Made by a program: the position numbers and the translations under genes
DNA from: Siphonodentalium dalli
Lineage: Eukaryota > Mollusca > Scaphopoda > Gadilida > Siphonodentaliidae
Direction of reading: 5' to 3'
DNA length: 64,000 bases
NCBI GenBank assembly: GCA_032622095.1
Contig: CP136068.1
Location: 136,223,989-136,287,988 of the forward strand
The notes under the pieces: generated by a model
Told to the model about the DNA's origin: nothing
The model's database searches: none
The model's input: only the letters and a program-made list of their open reading frames with translations
Shown here: in pieces, positions 1 through 14,300 of the stretch
How the letters are laid out: each line of letters begins with the position of its first letter
Numbering within the stretch: the stretch's first letter is position 1

Positions 1-533
1 AATCACAATCATGTCAAGGAATACTGTAACTAATTTATGCCAAATACCGCATTATTTTCATATTTTATTAGTAAAATTCAGAGAAAAACTGTTTTATTAT
101 ACGCTCAACAGTGAATTATAGAAAGAAACGCGTTTAGATAAACATCGATATCACCCAGAAGGGGATATAGAATAATATACTTTCACACTAGCTCGCGCGT
201 GCGACCGATTCACTTGCGTGTACCAATACTGTTTCCGGTTTGTACTGTTGAAGAAGGACACAGTGAAAGAACCCATTGTGATATTCTAATTTATATTATA
301 TTCACTGATATTACATTTATAATAATTTATAATTTATGGGGGGGGGGGGGAATAAAGGGAAGAATACGGAAACTATATTTATATATTCTGCGGATGGTGA
401 AGTAGCTTTGCGTGAACAGGCAGCGATCAGCTGATGGCTTCAAAAATGATGCATCGATTGAAGACGATTGTGAGATCATTTAACGTCGTAAATGGTGAAT
501 TTCTTTGGAAATGCGTATAATAAAAAGAATATC

Positions 534-681
534 TAGTGTTTTTTGAGTGCATACCGAAAAATATGTCATTCGTGACCGAGACAAATGTTTATTTTCGCTC
601 GCGGCAAGCCGCTCGCGAAAATAAACATTTGTCTCGCCCACTCATGACATATTTTTCGGCAACCACTCAAAAACACTAGAT
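534..681. repeat. Long hairpin, near-perfect inverted repeat
   Basis: Arms of about 65 bp run from tagtgttttttgagtgc to a centre of gcggcaagccgc and back to actcaaaaacacta. The arms differ by a few bases. It could be a small foldback MITE. No coding content. Confidence 0.85.
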
Positions 682-1639
682 ATCCTCTATGAATTTAAAA
701 AATAAAATAAAAATCATTAAACGCTCTATAAATATCATTTTAAAAAAATATATTTTTAACGGAAAAATATTGAACAAACTACAAATTTATTTAAAACAAC
801 ATCATTCAAGCATGTTTTAATAATCAGAGTGGAGAATTAATGCATTAATTTTATCTGCAGATGGAAAATCCAAGGTAGACCTAAATTTCAGAAATAACGG
901 TGACGGCCATTTTGAATGCAAGATGGCGTCCATTTTGGACACTTTTCAGAGTTGGTAACAAGCTGATTCCTGACACCCTAGGGGTACTCTACAAGATTAA
1001 ACAATAAAACCAACAGCGTTTGAGGTGTCATGCTACATCACCCGTAGCCGCCTGACTAAACAGCGTGCAACTGTCGCGTGACAATAAAACGCACACGTGT
1101 TATTTTGTTATTGCATTACAATTCAGAGAATTTTTAAATTCAAGCTCTAGTTGTTTTGTGTCGGTAAAGGTAGCTTATAGTAATGACTTATTTCATGTTT
1201 CGTTGGTATCTTAGGAAAGAGCAAACCCTGTTAAGAAAAAAAAAATCAATTGCACAATCCGCATATATCCCCCACAGATGCGGCTTTTTGCTTTTTAAGG
1301 GACATGACTTGAATAAAAATGAAGTGACATAGCCTTTTGCAGGTGGATATTGATGACCGAGATTCAAAATTGTGCATGGAAATATTTCGATGGACAAAAT
1401 CCGTTCCATGCGGATATCACCACAACCACCACTCATACACAGTGACCCCATGGTGGTCCAATGTCACGGATCAAACTATCATTGAAATCCGACTTACGCT
1501 GATTTAGATAGAGCTTCGATGTTGATACGGACGGACGGTGAGATCCACAAAAAAACAATTTGTGTCCGGAGAAATGCGTGTTCCCCCTGGTGATATTATT
1601 GACTACATAACGGACATTTTCACAAATACTGTTTCTTTT

Positions 1640-2021
1640 TTAACCCTTTACCCAACAAACCGACAAAACCGGCCAAATAAAGCTTCAACAGCCTAAAATA
1701 TCTTCGGTCTGTCTCAATAGAACCATACAAATATGGATATCATTGGAACCGGCTCCTTGACCACATTGTGATAGTTACAGTTATACCCTGTGCCAATGCA
1801 TTCTCTTATATATGCGAGTCGACCATAGGTCGCCTCGCATATATAAGAGAATACATTGTCCTAACACTTTTTACCATTTTTTCTTACATTCTTTAACAAT
1901 TTTATAATTTTTAATGTGTTAAGCCAATGCATTCTCTTATATATGCGAGGCGACCTATGGTCGACTCGCATATATAAGAGAATGCATTGGCACAGGGCCG
2001 TTCTGTTGGGTAAAGGGTTAA
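1640..2021. mobile_element. piggyBac-like MITE, copy 1
   Basis: TTAA flanks both ends (1640-1643 and 2018-2021), with terminal inverted repeats CCCTTTACCCAACA / TGTTGGGTAAAGGG. Internally there are two ~65-bp hairpins of the AATGCATTCTCTTATATATG type separated by an A/T-rich spacer, plus a ggagccggttcc-containing shoulder. CCC-starting termini with TTAA duplications are the pattern of piggyBac-superfamily elements. No transposase is present. It is oriented opposite to the copy at 5375. Confidence 0.88.
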
Positions 2022-2241
2022 GAGAACAATAAAAGAAATACTTACTTACGATTATACCCTCGTGAGTAAGGACGGCCACACGACTGGAAGGACGGAACCC
2101 ATTGTCATACCCCCTGCCAAACTTCTGGTGCAGGTGATAGGTATTGGGTCACCCGATCATAGCCTATTTACAAAGTTTCAATAAAGTGGACCCAAGTCTC
2201 ATTCAAAATCATTTATTTAGAAGGAAAATCTAGAGACTAAC

Positions 2242-2346
2242 CTCAACATAAGCGGTGTATGATGGGAAAGCGAATGGGACCGTCGTCATGTCATATGTGA
2301 TGTGCTTCCGGAACTTCGGTAGACTCGCCTTCATTTGATAGTTTCC
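2242..2346 (-). CDS. DUF885 gene exon 13 (last exon in window)
   Basis: Acceptor tttgcag, donor GTTAGT; 105 bp, 35 codons, phase 0. It encodes residues 429-463: GNYQMKASLPKFRKHITYDM then TTVPFAFPSYTAYVE. The final Glu corresponds to the conserved E of the EGW(A/G)LY motif; the next exon should begin with GW. I found no such exon between 1 and 2241, so it lies outside the window. Confidence 0.92.
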
Positions 2347-5300
2347 CTGCAAATAAAATGGTGGCCCAAAATCAGTTCCGCAGCGAATTTTCTTGATTAT
2401 AATTCTTACCCGACGCGAAGATACATGTGCCAGACGATGGGTGGTAGCAAAGGGTGTCAGAAAGCTAACATATGTAACAGTTATTAAATGTTTAAAGAAC
2501 TGATAATTTAATCATAAGCTGTCAATTCACAGAATACTGTGCAGCAATCCGTAGGCATGTAATTAACCATTTTTGATTAATTTTCGAAAACCTTAATCTC
2601 GATCGATACACAGAGCACAGGCGAGCGGACAGTAGCCGACAGTTGTTTTGCAAGAATCCAGCCTTGTTTCAATTGATATGATGAAAATGCAATTTCTCTT
2701 CAACTGGATGCGTTATTGACAACTATTTGTTTCCAGGACATATTTATTGATCGCAAAGAATTTATCTAATTCTATGGAAATATTTTGGGGGAAACTATAT
2801 AGATGTTTTTGACCAATACTGCGATTAAATTTCGAAGTTAAATATACTATAAAGCGCTATATACGCTTTACTTTAATCGAAACAAGAGTGTTAATCTGTT
2901 TTTAATAAACTAAACAAAATCTCAGAACTTAAACAACGAAGCCGTGACGAATTTTCCCATGCAGGTACCTGACTGGTCTAAATTTCAGGACTGAATTAAG
3001 AAAGAACCTGGCATATTATATAATATTGTTAAGTTTTGTTTCATTTCATTGTACAGTTTCTTAAAAGACGACGAAAATTTTACAATATTTACGTCTCTGG
3101 ATATCTCACTCAAAATCAGTTACTGTATATATTGATGGGATTCCCTCCATTTCGCTGGAGAGCGGCGAACCACGCGTGTGATATAATTGGTTTATATAGC
3201 ATAACATATCACTTCACAGATCAGAGGCCAATAACATGTTGACATGTTTCCCACGCATAGTTAAACTCAATTATTGTTGGAAAACTGAACACAGGCGATA
3301 TATCCATAACAATTTTACTCATCGCAATGTAGTAGTCATCATTTTCGAGTTGTTATCAGTCAACGATATTCGTTTCTGATTATTCTTTCGCGTCGTGATA
3401 TATATTTACTACGTCAGGAATGCACTACACATTTGGAACTGTTGCGCATGCCGCGTCGTTGTGGAAATGAAATATACATGTAATGGACACACCTGGACAC
3501 GTACATCCGTTAGAATTATCATCGTCTTTTCAAAGAGACTGCTCGATGTATATAGATTTGATGATTAGTAAATGCATATTGTTATCTAAGCTGATTGTGT
3601 TTTGTCAGTTACAATTCATTCTGGCTCGATCTAGACAATTTTCAAATGAATATGGACTGTTCAGTTTCTCAGAATAATGCATAATGAATTGTTGCCTACA
3701 AAAGTCTCAAATAAATAAATGTGACATTCTTCACATTACGTGTAGGTGCGGGCAGCGGTAAGTCCTGGGTATAGGGGACTGAACACCGCACGAAGCTTGC
3801 TCAATGTCTCCTGCTGAATAGACTGGTTCCTGTTCCAAAACCATGATAATATCGAAACACATAATAACTTAATCCTACCAGTTTAAACAGGTACACCACT
3901 GGGGCGTGTCTAAATACGCCCGTGTGTTTGTCCACAAAAAGGTAATACAATCTGGTGAATTCCAAATGGACAAATGTCTATAACTCATGCAAAAATAATT
4001 GGACCGATCCATACGCAGTCGAACGTGGCCTGTATACCATTGGCACGACAGAGATACACACATACCAGCTTTGGCTCCGATCAAATAATCCAGAGTTATC
4101 GGTCGGAAACCAAAATGTTTTATAACCAGGCAATAGAAGTCGAAAAGGGTCGCAACTCCTTAAGCAAATATTGAACGAACTCATATTCGAACATGCTCTG
4201 TATTTTGTCTAATTTGTCGGTTGAGTTATCGGTTGACAACCAAAATGATAAAGCCCTTCCACACGACGATTGCAGCGCGGCATGCCACGCGATACGCGCA
4301 GTTCGTCGAATTAGAACACACTGGAGGCAAGGAGTGCTCGCGTGTCAAATGTAATAATACCAAGTGCCATGATTGTAGACAATTCTGTGCTAACTCCAAT
4401 ACTGATTACTCAACCCCCACAGTCCAATCGACACTCCTGTACTCGTCAAAACCTAAATATGTGTAATTAATATATATTATATATGGACCAGGGACATACA
4501 AATATAACTTTATCAATATACTTGTATATATGTTTAACGAAATCATCACCTGACTTCTCGCCAATAATTATTATTTATTTGCACATGGAGGTGACGGGAA
4601 GACGGTCCTCGAGACCACGTCACCTCCATGCAATATATAGTCATAAATATTGTATTGCATTTTGTATTCCTATAACTATATAATATATTGCAGAATAAAA
4701 TCTTACCATACCATACCATACCGTGCGCGGGCGAAACGCAGTCGCCGGATTACATCGGTGTTCTAATCCGGCGGTGCGGTTCCGCGCGTATCACGCGTAC
4801 CGTTAGACCAACTATTCTCGGTCCACACCAGCGTGGGATATCGGTTAGGATGATGCTGTTGATGATATCAAACATGCATTTATCAGAGGTCCGTTAAAAT
4901 TCAAAGCAACGAGATATATAAGTAAGCAAAGCCTATAGTTTTCGAGAAAATTTCGATTTGTCGCGCCATCAAAATAATGCATCTAAACAATATACTAAAC
5001 GATCGTATATCATCACTATACCTTTTTCTATCGCGGAAAATGATATCTCATTTTGAAGAAAGATTAATCGCGGAAATGTGAGATGATCATTCACATTCAG
5101 GAGGTTGCGTGAATGCGCGGGCTCCATGTTTACATCTAGTACGTCTTTTGAACAGGCAGGACTCTGTCCAAAACAGCATAATCCCAAACCGATAGCTCAA
5201 GCCGTTGTGGACCTAGAAGACTTGGTCTAGCCTACCCCGTGTTTCCGTCTGCGGTTGTTCGGTAAATGCGCCGTTTGCAATGACGGTGTAGAACGACGTC

Positions 5301-8300
5301 ACTGGAAGCACAGCAGTTTAGGGTTTATGTCAATTTTCGAATGTGATTGTGCATCGCTTCACCATGCAGTCATTTTAACCCTTTACCCAATAGAACGGCC
5401 CTGTGCCAATGCATTCTCTTATATATGCGAGTCGACCATAGGTCGCCTCGCATATATAAGTGAATGCATTGGCTTAACACATTAAAATTATAAAATTGTT
5501 AAAGAATGTAAGGAAAAATGGTAAAAAGTGTTAAAAAAAGATGTTTTTTAGGCCAATGCATTCTCTTATATATGCGAGGCGACCTATGGTCGACTCGCAT
5601 ATATAAGAGAATGCATTGGCACAGGGCATAACTGTAACTATCACAATGTGGTCAAGGAGCCGGTTCCAATGATATCCATATTTGTATGGTTCTATTGAGA
5701 CAGACCGAAGATATTTTAGGCTGTTGAAGCTTTATTTGGCCGGTTTTGGCCGGTTTGTTGGGTAAAGGGTTAAACAAAAATACGCGAATTCAACCGAAAC
5801 ATACGAGTAAAACGAGAAAACATCATCGCTGCATAAAACGCACACTTTCCGCGCGGCAAACGCCGTGTGTAAGGGCCTTTATCAAATTATGTAACATCTA
5901 AGTAGATATAAAAAGGGCCGTAAATCATTTACAAATCATTGGACCGGAGCAATATTGAAACTTAGCGTGTATCTTTGGTTGATAAACGCACATATCATCC
6001 TTAGTTCGATCAAATGATCCAATCTAGAATTATCGGTTTGTTCTTCAAAGCGGACGTATAAATACATGTTATCGCTGCAGTGAGTTGATCTGGGCGAAGT
6101 ATCACGTCGAGTTGGAGAGATCAGATCGCTGAATCAAACGAGCCGCCGCAGGCGTCGAGTTTGATCAAGCGAACTGACCTCTTCAACGAGACGTGATGCG
6201 AAGCCCAGATCAAAATATTGCACAGCGATAACAGGTTTATTATATGACATGCTTTTTATTTAAAAAGCACAATTAATTATGAAATGAAACCACATGTAGG
6301 CCACTAGTAACATGGATAAAGAAGGAACTATTTTTGTATAATAAATCGTCAGGTTTTTACGGACATGCGCAGTATGCGAGATAGAGAAGGGTGGTATGAT
6401 ATCGGATCAAACCCTAGCTGATCCGATGGTCGGGAAATGATCGCTTTACTATAGTAGTATTGGGGAAAGGAAAACGATAGTCATGTAATAATATAAATAA
6501 ACGTATGTGCCAAGTAGAAGAGTGGCACCCGGACAGCGTGACATCATGGTATGTTTTACCAAACACTCGGACAACAAGACATGCAGCTTTATGATCTGGT
6601 TATTGGGCTCCATTCCAGGAGTGGTGTTTATACATACTGTCTTGTGGTTATCACATCTCGATGTCGGTGTGTAGAAAATTCTCTTCCAATATGAGTGCAA
6701 GTGTCACCCACCACCTGCATTATGTAAAAAACTGACATCGTTTTGATGCCATAACGAATTAATAGAGAATAGTTTGCCCTCTACTGGCTCATAGATGGTT
6801 ACTAACCCAAGACAAACTTACGATTTGCAAATGATGACCTGGAACTGTTTCGTGGAGCGTTAGCGCCGGCATGTCAAACGTGGGCCTGGAATTCAAATGA
6901 TAATGGCGGTGATATAGCGCTTAACCAATGACTTGATCTAAGACACTCTTTAACATTACAAGTCGTTTGCACAAGCCAAACAATGAACCGGATGTACAAG
7001 CGCTGCTCTGGATCACAACATGCTCATCAGTATATGATAAGCAGACTGGTACTCATTTAACGCATACATGCTGCGCAGCCGTCACAGTACGACCAACCTT
7101 GCTCAACTAGGCGCAATATGTTAACAGCTAAAGCTCTACATAGTCATACTCAGCTAAACTCGAAAGTTTGTCATTGTTATGAAATTCAGAAGTCAGTTGG
7201 CGAGCTTCTAAATCATTTCTGCCTGTTTCACAATAATTTTATTCGCACTATTTTACAGCTGATTTAGTAGAGTATAGGAAGTTTCGAACGTGTTGTGTGG
7301 CCTCTCAGGTGACGGGTGGCACCAGGGCCCATATTGAAAACAAAAGGGCCCCGACTTGCTTATTATGTTATCACCGATATCATTCAATCACATGACAGTG
7401 CATCGGCTGATTCTCTGTACTGCGCTTCATGCTTTTATCCATCACAGCTTTCAATCAGATTATGATATATACTATATATGGCAAAACGACATCTGATAGC
7501 TATAACATCAGATCTGATGACATAGTACTATTCGCAATTCGTATCAGTAGTAGTTCACTATGCCAAAGATGTCCAATGTATTTGAGCAGTGCTTGTCTTC
7601 TAGCAACCGTTTTTACCCCCCCCCCCCCCGCCCCCACCATGGCTGGTGGTGGAATTATCCCTTCGTTGGCATTTCGCTCTCTATCGTGGTCTTCACCTCT
7701 ATAAACAAGCAAGGATTTGCGACAATAATGCTAGAGCAAGTTCTTACCTTCCCGGCAGCAACCATCCGTTGAAACTGGAAACTGAAAAACGACCAGTAGT
7801 TAGCCGATTTCTCGTTTGTTACATGCACATCATGTACATGTAATGATCCAAGGCTTGAAATAGTATTTACATAATGAGGTTCACAGAGGGTGAATTTAGT
7901 GACAGCGGTTTAGCGTCACCGAATTCACACTACGCATACAGGGACCCCATTCTGCTTAGGCATAACTGCCATGGGATACCTAGGATCAGATTGTAGTTCC
8001 CCAGTTGTTCACATATATTAGTCGCCTCGATTTTATCTTCTGCAAATTAGGGGACATAGAAACTGAACAGAAAGGAAAAAAAACAACTAAAACAATGTTA
8101 ATTGGAGACTATATAGGTACTCCCCAGAAGACGAGGCCTAAGCAGAATGAGGTCTGCATAGGGCAAATTTGGTGGCGCTAACCCGCTATGCGATGTAGCA
8201 TAACTATCATGTTCACACTCTGGAGGATCTCATTTTGAAAATGTTAGACACGCTATTCAAGGATGGTAATGATAATTGCGATGCATGGTAACTCACGTGT

Positions 8301-11300
8301 CGTAGGGTCGTAGATTGTTCACATAGAATACTCCTGGTCGACTCCCATCTTCTGAGCCCTCCGAGTACATACCACCAGGTCCATCGTTCACCATTTCCCG
8401 AACTCTGGTAGAAAAAGCAAGATCTTCTCAATCACCTCGATATATAATTACAACTAAATTCGATTTCATTGAAATCCGGACACATTTGATTGGTCGAGAG
8501 GTTAGCGCGCGACCTGATCTATCAATGCTTAGATGTTGCAGTAGACGAGTCACCTCGTAATGATACATCCAAGAAAAATTACACATAATTCTGCTGTGGT
8601 TAAGGAGTCGATTATTTAGGGCATTACTGTACAGGGCAGTTAATCCGATGTGTGCTTTATGATACTTTCTTTACTAAATAATTATTGACAGGTAGTTAGT
8701 TATCTCATGACTTGTTCAGATAGATCCTCTGTCGAACCCATTTTCTGAACATTTCCCTATATATATAAGCCGTTTGTTGAACTTATTCGACGTTGAATAA
8801 GATACAATAGAGACCTTTCGTAAAATCACGAATACGATTACGGATAGGGTATATTGTCCTAGTATAAGGTTGACTCCATCACAATTTACCTACGATGGCT
8901 AATCGGTGAGACGGCATATGCCCAACTATATCAGTTGCACATATATTTGATGGAAAGAGTAATATGTGTCTCTGTCAGACCCCATGTTCTTATACGTGTG
9001 TAATACACCACACGCATAATGTTAGAGTGCCCCCCAAGCAGGACCAATGGCACATTCTTGACAATCTGCACATAATTAGACTGCGTGGGGTATATTGCGT
9101 CTCACATAAGAACCCCCGTGCGTAAAGATTGAATTTTTGTGTACTGGCAAGATATTTCCATATCCGTAATCGTATTCGTGATTTTTGCGAAAGGTCTCTT
9201 AACATTCTTGATGAGTTTACTTTAGCGGTTTTACAGTAGTAAATAAGATAGAGTTGTCCCGCTTGAACAACGATCGTGGGCGACACCAACATTGACAATA
9301 ATGAAAACAGCACAATCAAGTGTATGGTCCCACTACGCGTGTTTAGACATGTCATGGACTTGTTCGGGTGCGTGGAATTGATAAGTTAGTACCGTACTCA
9401 GGCGCTATATAATGTCAACCTTGGTAATGTAGCATTCTACTAACATCGCCGAAAATTTCAAAGAAATCGACCATATATACCACTCCATACAAAAAAACAT
9501 CGTCTAAACTGCGCTCAATTGTAAATATTTACATCTCGATTCGGGACGCAACTATCAACGATAAACTAACACAAATGAGTTCGTCACCGAGAGTCATTGC
9601 ATTTAAATATAGAAAAATGCCGGTGTGTGTTATAAATTTGGATTAATATTCGTAATAAAAATAATTACTTTGAGCAAGATTATTCTCAATTTCTATTTGA
9701 TCACCCCACCGGAGTGTTTCACATCACTTTAAAATATGCAGATCTGTGTACTGTCGTGAGATTACTAAATTAGCTGTTATATGTGGGGTGGGCACAAGGC
9801 ACAATGGTAGGCAGAATAGTCAATACAAGATTTAACTACCGCCTTTGGATTAATAGCTGACAAAGAAACCTCTGACTCTTTATTTCCCATTTGACGTTTC
9901 TGCTGATACATTTGACCTTTGGTGCCACATTGTAGTAAATGATCAACTATAGTGATAAGATGGAACTTGCCTTTACATCACATGAAAGCTTTTATACAAT
10001 ATGAGCCCGGGGACATCACTTTAACAGCTTAAAGGTACTCAATCCGATTCGATGGTCCCCATATAATCATATTCCAACAACAACAACAACAACAACATTT
10101 TTAGAAATGCCGTTTCAGTTATCAGAATTGATTAATTGCCCAAAAATAATGCTGACCACTATCAACTATAGTATAAAAGTTCCCGAAACGTGTTATTTAT
10201 CAACATGTTGTTGGACAACATTCGGCCTTATTATCAACTGAAATCATCTTGATTTTAGAGTTATCCATCTTCATCCGCAATTTGGTCCGAGACCATCACT
10301 TGTCGAATGTTTACTGGGCCACTATTAATTCTCGATGGTGAGAAATAATAGATTTTAAAAATCGAGATATAATAACTCTGAGCTTTGATAGGTGGGTTCC
10401 TCGACTCGAATCAAATTTTATACCCGAATCCAAATAAATAGTAATTGAGGGGCGCTTAATCGGATTATGCATCTTTAATTATTCTGTGAGCTTAACATTT
10501 AATTGCCGTTAATCATTTCTAGACCTTGGTACATATTATTTGCAATAATTGTTGTGCTGTTGTGTGCACGTGTATAACACACATACTGGGTTATTTAATT
10601 TCTGTTTTATTGGAATAGATTTTTACATAACATTTTACTGTGTTATCCCCGGTTTTATATACGGTAATTTTACATGAATATTTTGCCGCATATATCTGCA
10701 TGCTCTTATCAAATTTATATTATGACCTTACATGACAGGAAGTCCTGGATAATCCTCGAACAATGGCGACAATTTATCCTCTGCCGTTTTTATAAGCTCT
10801 TCATACATGGCAGTGAGCTCAGCCTGAAAACACCAGATGGAAACCATGGTAACACCGATTTGGTTCTTTTTCTACTTTAAAGGTACTCAATCCGATCAGA
10901 CGCTCCTAAATTACTATTTCTTTGGCATCGGGGGAAAAATATTTAATTCGAGTCGAGGAACCCACCCATCAAAGCTCAGAGTGATTAGATATCGATGTTT
11001 GAAATTTGCTGATTCTATTGTTTGTGGACCAATCTTTCCGAGGACCACGTGCTAAAAACGGACAAATTGCGGTTGTAAGATGGATAACTCTAAAATCAAG
11101 TGGTTACTATTAACAATAATAAGCACTTGATTTTAGAGTTATCCATCTTACAACCGCAATTTGTCCGTTTTTATGGGTGGGTTCCTCGACTCGAATCAAA
11201 TATATTTTAACCCCGAAGCGAAAGTAATAGTAATTTAGGAGCGTCTGATCGGATTGAGTACCTTTAAATGGCACATGTTTCTTCAACAAAAGAACTATGT

Positions 11301-14300
11301 ACCAACGACAATGGGGAAACGAGAGAAACGTAACAAAAAGTGCACAAGAAGAAGAGCTCTATCTTGTTAGCACCATCAATCACGACATAATGCTTTTCGA
11401 CTTCATTGCATTACGATCGTAATAAACCAATTTTTTTATGCCTTTATACATTGACACATAATAATACACAATCATATGTTGCATCTGTATTTTATTCACA
11501 AAAATAACTATTTGTATTATCGAGATCGGGATTTAAAAACTTATATTGTTGCTCCTATTATGGCCCGGTAGAGAGAGGCCATCTTTAAATGTGCGGTTAC
11601 AAGTCAGAGAAGTTACAACCCAAAATCATCTGCAACATGGTCAAACTACTTATTTATCGCCAACATTGAACATTAATATGTTTATGTTACTGTATTTATA
11701 ATCACATTTTAATTGTGTAATTGTTTTTTTTACATCGGCCTCGAGTGGGCGTATCGGTCAATAAATATATCTATCTATTTCTATATATGAACAAAACCTA
11801 CGTATGGGGAATGATATAATATAGTACTTATACTAGTAGTTGAGTATATCAATATACTTGCCAGTAACGCATCTGAAATAGTTTTTATCCATATGACAAG
11901 AACAGGGGTAAAAATAATGAGTCTTACCGACGTGTTTCTATGAAATTGGTCTTGTGCCTTCAACATGTCGAAGAACGATTTTATACTTCCGGAAAAGTCG
12001 AGCCTGCTCATCACCTGTAATGAAACCGATACAATGCACGCCTGGCATTAAACCCCGTCTTGGTGGGAGCTGCGCTGGTGCAGCATTAAAGACAATGATA
12101 CATTCTCTTATATTTGCGAGTCGACTCGCGCATACATGTATATAAGATAAAGCATTGGCACAGGGCTTTCACAAAATTTCAGGAAGCTCCAGTCATGAAA
12201 GGGTTAAAATTACTTCCGGCTGCCATTTTTGCAGCCATTTTGAGCCAAAGTGACAATTTTGGTACTAATGAGTTGGAATATGCATAAGGAATGGAATGCT
12301 TCACTAAAATTGCACTGTTCTGCCCATTTCTTGATGAAATATGACTAGAAATCACAATGGTGATTTTTGGCAAAAGTTTATACCGCTTTCAGTTAAATCG
12401 AATTTTTGACTCCATGAATGACATATTTCATTGTTCCGATGTTCAGTTAACATGAACAATAAAACATAAAGTCACAATTCTCAACCAGCACCAAACAGCA
12501 CAAACTGATCTTAAAGATATTAGAGAAAAAATTCAAATTTTCCACTTCCAGCTGCCATTTTGGCGGCCATCTTGGACGATGAGTTCCAATTTACCCTATA
12601 ATGGTGACATTTTATTTTATCTTTACAAAAATGTATACATTTGTATACATATGACAAGATTGTCTCACTATCATTTGCATCAAACTGACTTAGTGACCTG
12701 TCTGAAAATACGACGGCCATGTTGGACGCCATCTTGAATTTAACGGGTTTCACTTAACCGAAAGCTTGAACTAGTTGGGTTATGATCAGGGATATAGTTG
12801 ACAAAATATGTACGAAGTTTAGTTTGGTGCTTTAATCCGGAAGTGAACGAATCTCACTAATTTGGGGAAATAGCAACACTGCCTCGTGATTCTCTCACCA
12901 ATTTGATAGAGCTGATTTCGGGTTGAATCAAGGTTGAGTCTTTCTGGGGAATTAGCATTTATTTTTACAATAGAAACATACGGACATTCGGGTAAACTTG
13001 GAAGCGGTCCACATAACAATCGGAACTCCGGTTGTAATACGTGGTAGTGACTGACCGGTGGAGTTCCGGAACATAAAGTAACATAACACTTTATTAAGAG
13101 TTTGGGACAGGACACGGGAGGATTTGAAAGGACAGTATGCCTTCTCTTACATCCCACGTGAAATGAATTTGGGAGTTATGAGATGATGAACATAACAATG
13201 AGGATGAAAAAATTATCTAGACTTTTTCCTTTTTTTCCTTCTTTTTCCTTCTTTCAGATTCTTCGGTTGTTGTTGTTGTCGTCGTCTCCACTCCTTGTTG
13301 TTTCAATAAGTTGTCCATGTCGTCACGCGACTGCTAATATTTCAGACGTTCTGCCTGGCATTCTGCTCTGAACTGTTCGGCTTCTGCCAGCGCATTTTTG
13401 ATGACGTCATCAATAGAGCGAGTGAAGCCGCCACTTGTGTTGTTGTCGGTGATGGAGATGGAAGACACCCGGCTGTTGTGATACTCCAATGTCAGGGGTG
13501 GTAAAGTGTCCATCTCCACCGCGAAGTCAGCAGCAGGGACTTTCAGTGGCATCGGCGTCCCTGTCTCCGCTGGCCTCGATGACGACGGCAGGAACATCCG
13601 GGGTGTCAACGGCGTCCCAGTCGACATAAATTTCTACTCAGTATATCATATACATTCATCTGAGTCGAACAGGACTGGCCGGAAAGCTATTTCCAGTCTT
13701 GGGGATATACCAGGAAATTCCTTGTTTTGATTGGAAGCGGTACCAGAAACCGCTAACCCCGATTGGCTAACCGATAACAGCTGCGCGTGTCCCGTAAAAA
13801 TAGCTCAGGCCACATTATTGGGGGTGCGGTCAATTTTTGCTCTGGGGACCTGTGGCTCAGGCGTCATCTGTATACGGCGAACGCAATAGTCGTTTAACCG
13901 TTTAACCACTTTGGCTCAAAATGGCTGCAAAAATAGCTGCATTTTAACCGTACACTAATTGAATGTTAATTGAGTACCTTATTGTGTTCAGTCATGATTA
14001 ATTTTCGCGTGAATGGAAACCTGTTATGCCGCCACAAAGACAAACATATATCATACCGAAATTCGGCGACACTGATGTTGAAGAATTTTTGTGAAACATT
14101 ATTTGGATTATCCTTTATTTTATTTATTTATCGAATTTACAAAACGGTAATATATATATACATCAAACTATTATAGTTAAATGTACATGTAACAATACTA
14201 GTTGAATTCAGGATGTGCATGACCTGTCGGAATGTAAACATTAATTAAGTTTATTTCATAACTGCATCTAGTACAATAATTATAGATAGTCAATTGTGTA

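Larger units (their letters stand above)
1..2241. other. Intron after exon 13, no gene seen
   Basis: AT-rich intron sequence. It contains a long hairpin (534-681), a short fragment with the 'caagatggcgtccattttgg' motif near 900-945, and a complete piggyBac-like MITE (1640-2021). Open frames here are short and lack splice or family signals. Confidence 0.6.
2347..6821. other. Intron between exons 12 and 13
   Basis: No gene seen apart from repeats. Contents: a short GC-rich hairpin near 4587-4629 (gaggtgacggg / cccgtcacctc-like arms), a piggyBac-like MITE (5375-5773) and a foldback (6066-6236). Two diverged copies of a segment containing 'gatcaaat..atcc..gagttatcggt' occur near 4000-4120 and 5940-6050. 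Short open frames show no family match. Confidence 0.55.
8405..10731. other. Intron between exons 10 and 11
   Basis: Filled mainly by repeats: a half Tc1-type MITE (8565-8632), a palindromic element (8809-9200), one copy of the TTAAAG family (9341-9732) and a TTAAAGGTACTC MITE (10029-10483). The 121-codon minus-strand frame at 8990-9355 spans two of these repeats and is not credible as a gene. Confidence 0.6.

Noticed and set aside
1188-1451. 87-codon minus-strand frame as the next DUF885 exon
   Set aside because: It does not begin with the expected GW(A/G)LY sequence and has no matching acceptor and phase.
6449-6700. Candidate for the exon carrying the HExxPGHH motif
   Set aside because: The frame contains H and PG letters but not the motif. 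The real exon is at 6822-6885 with matching phases and splice sites.
8990-9355. 121-codon minus-strand frame
   Set aside because: It spans the right arm of one MITE and the start of another repeat; no independent support.
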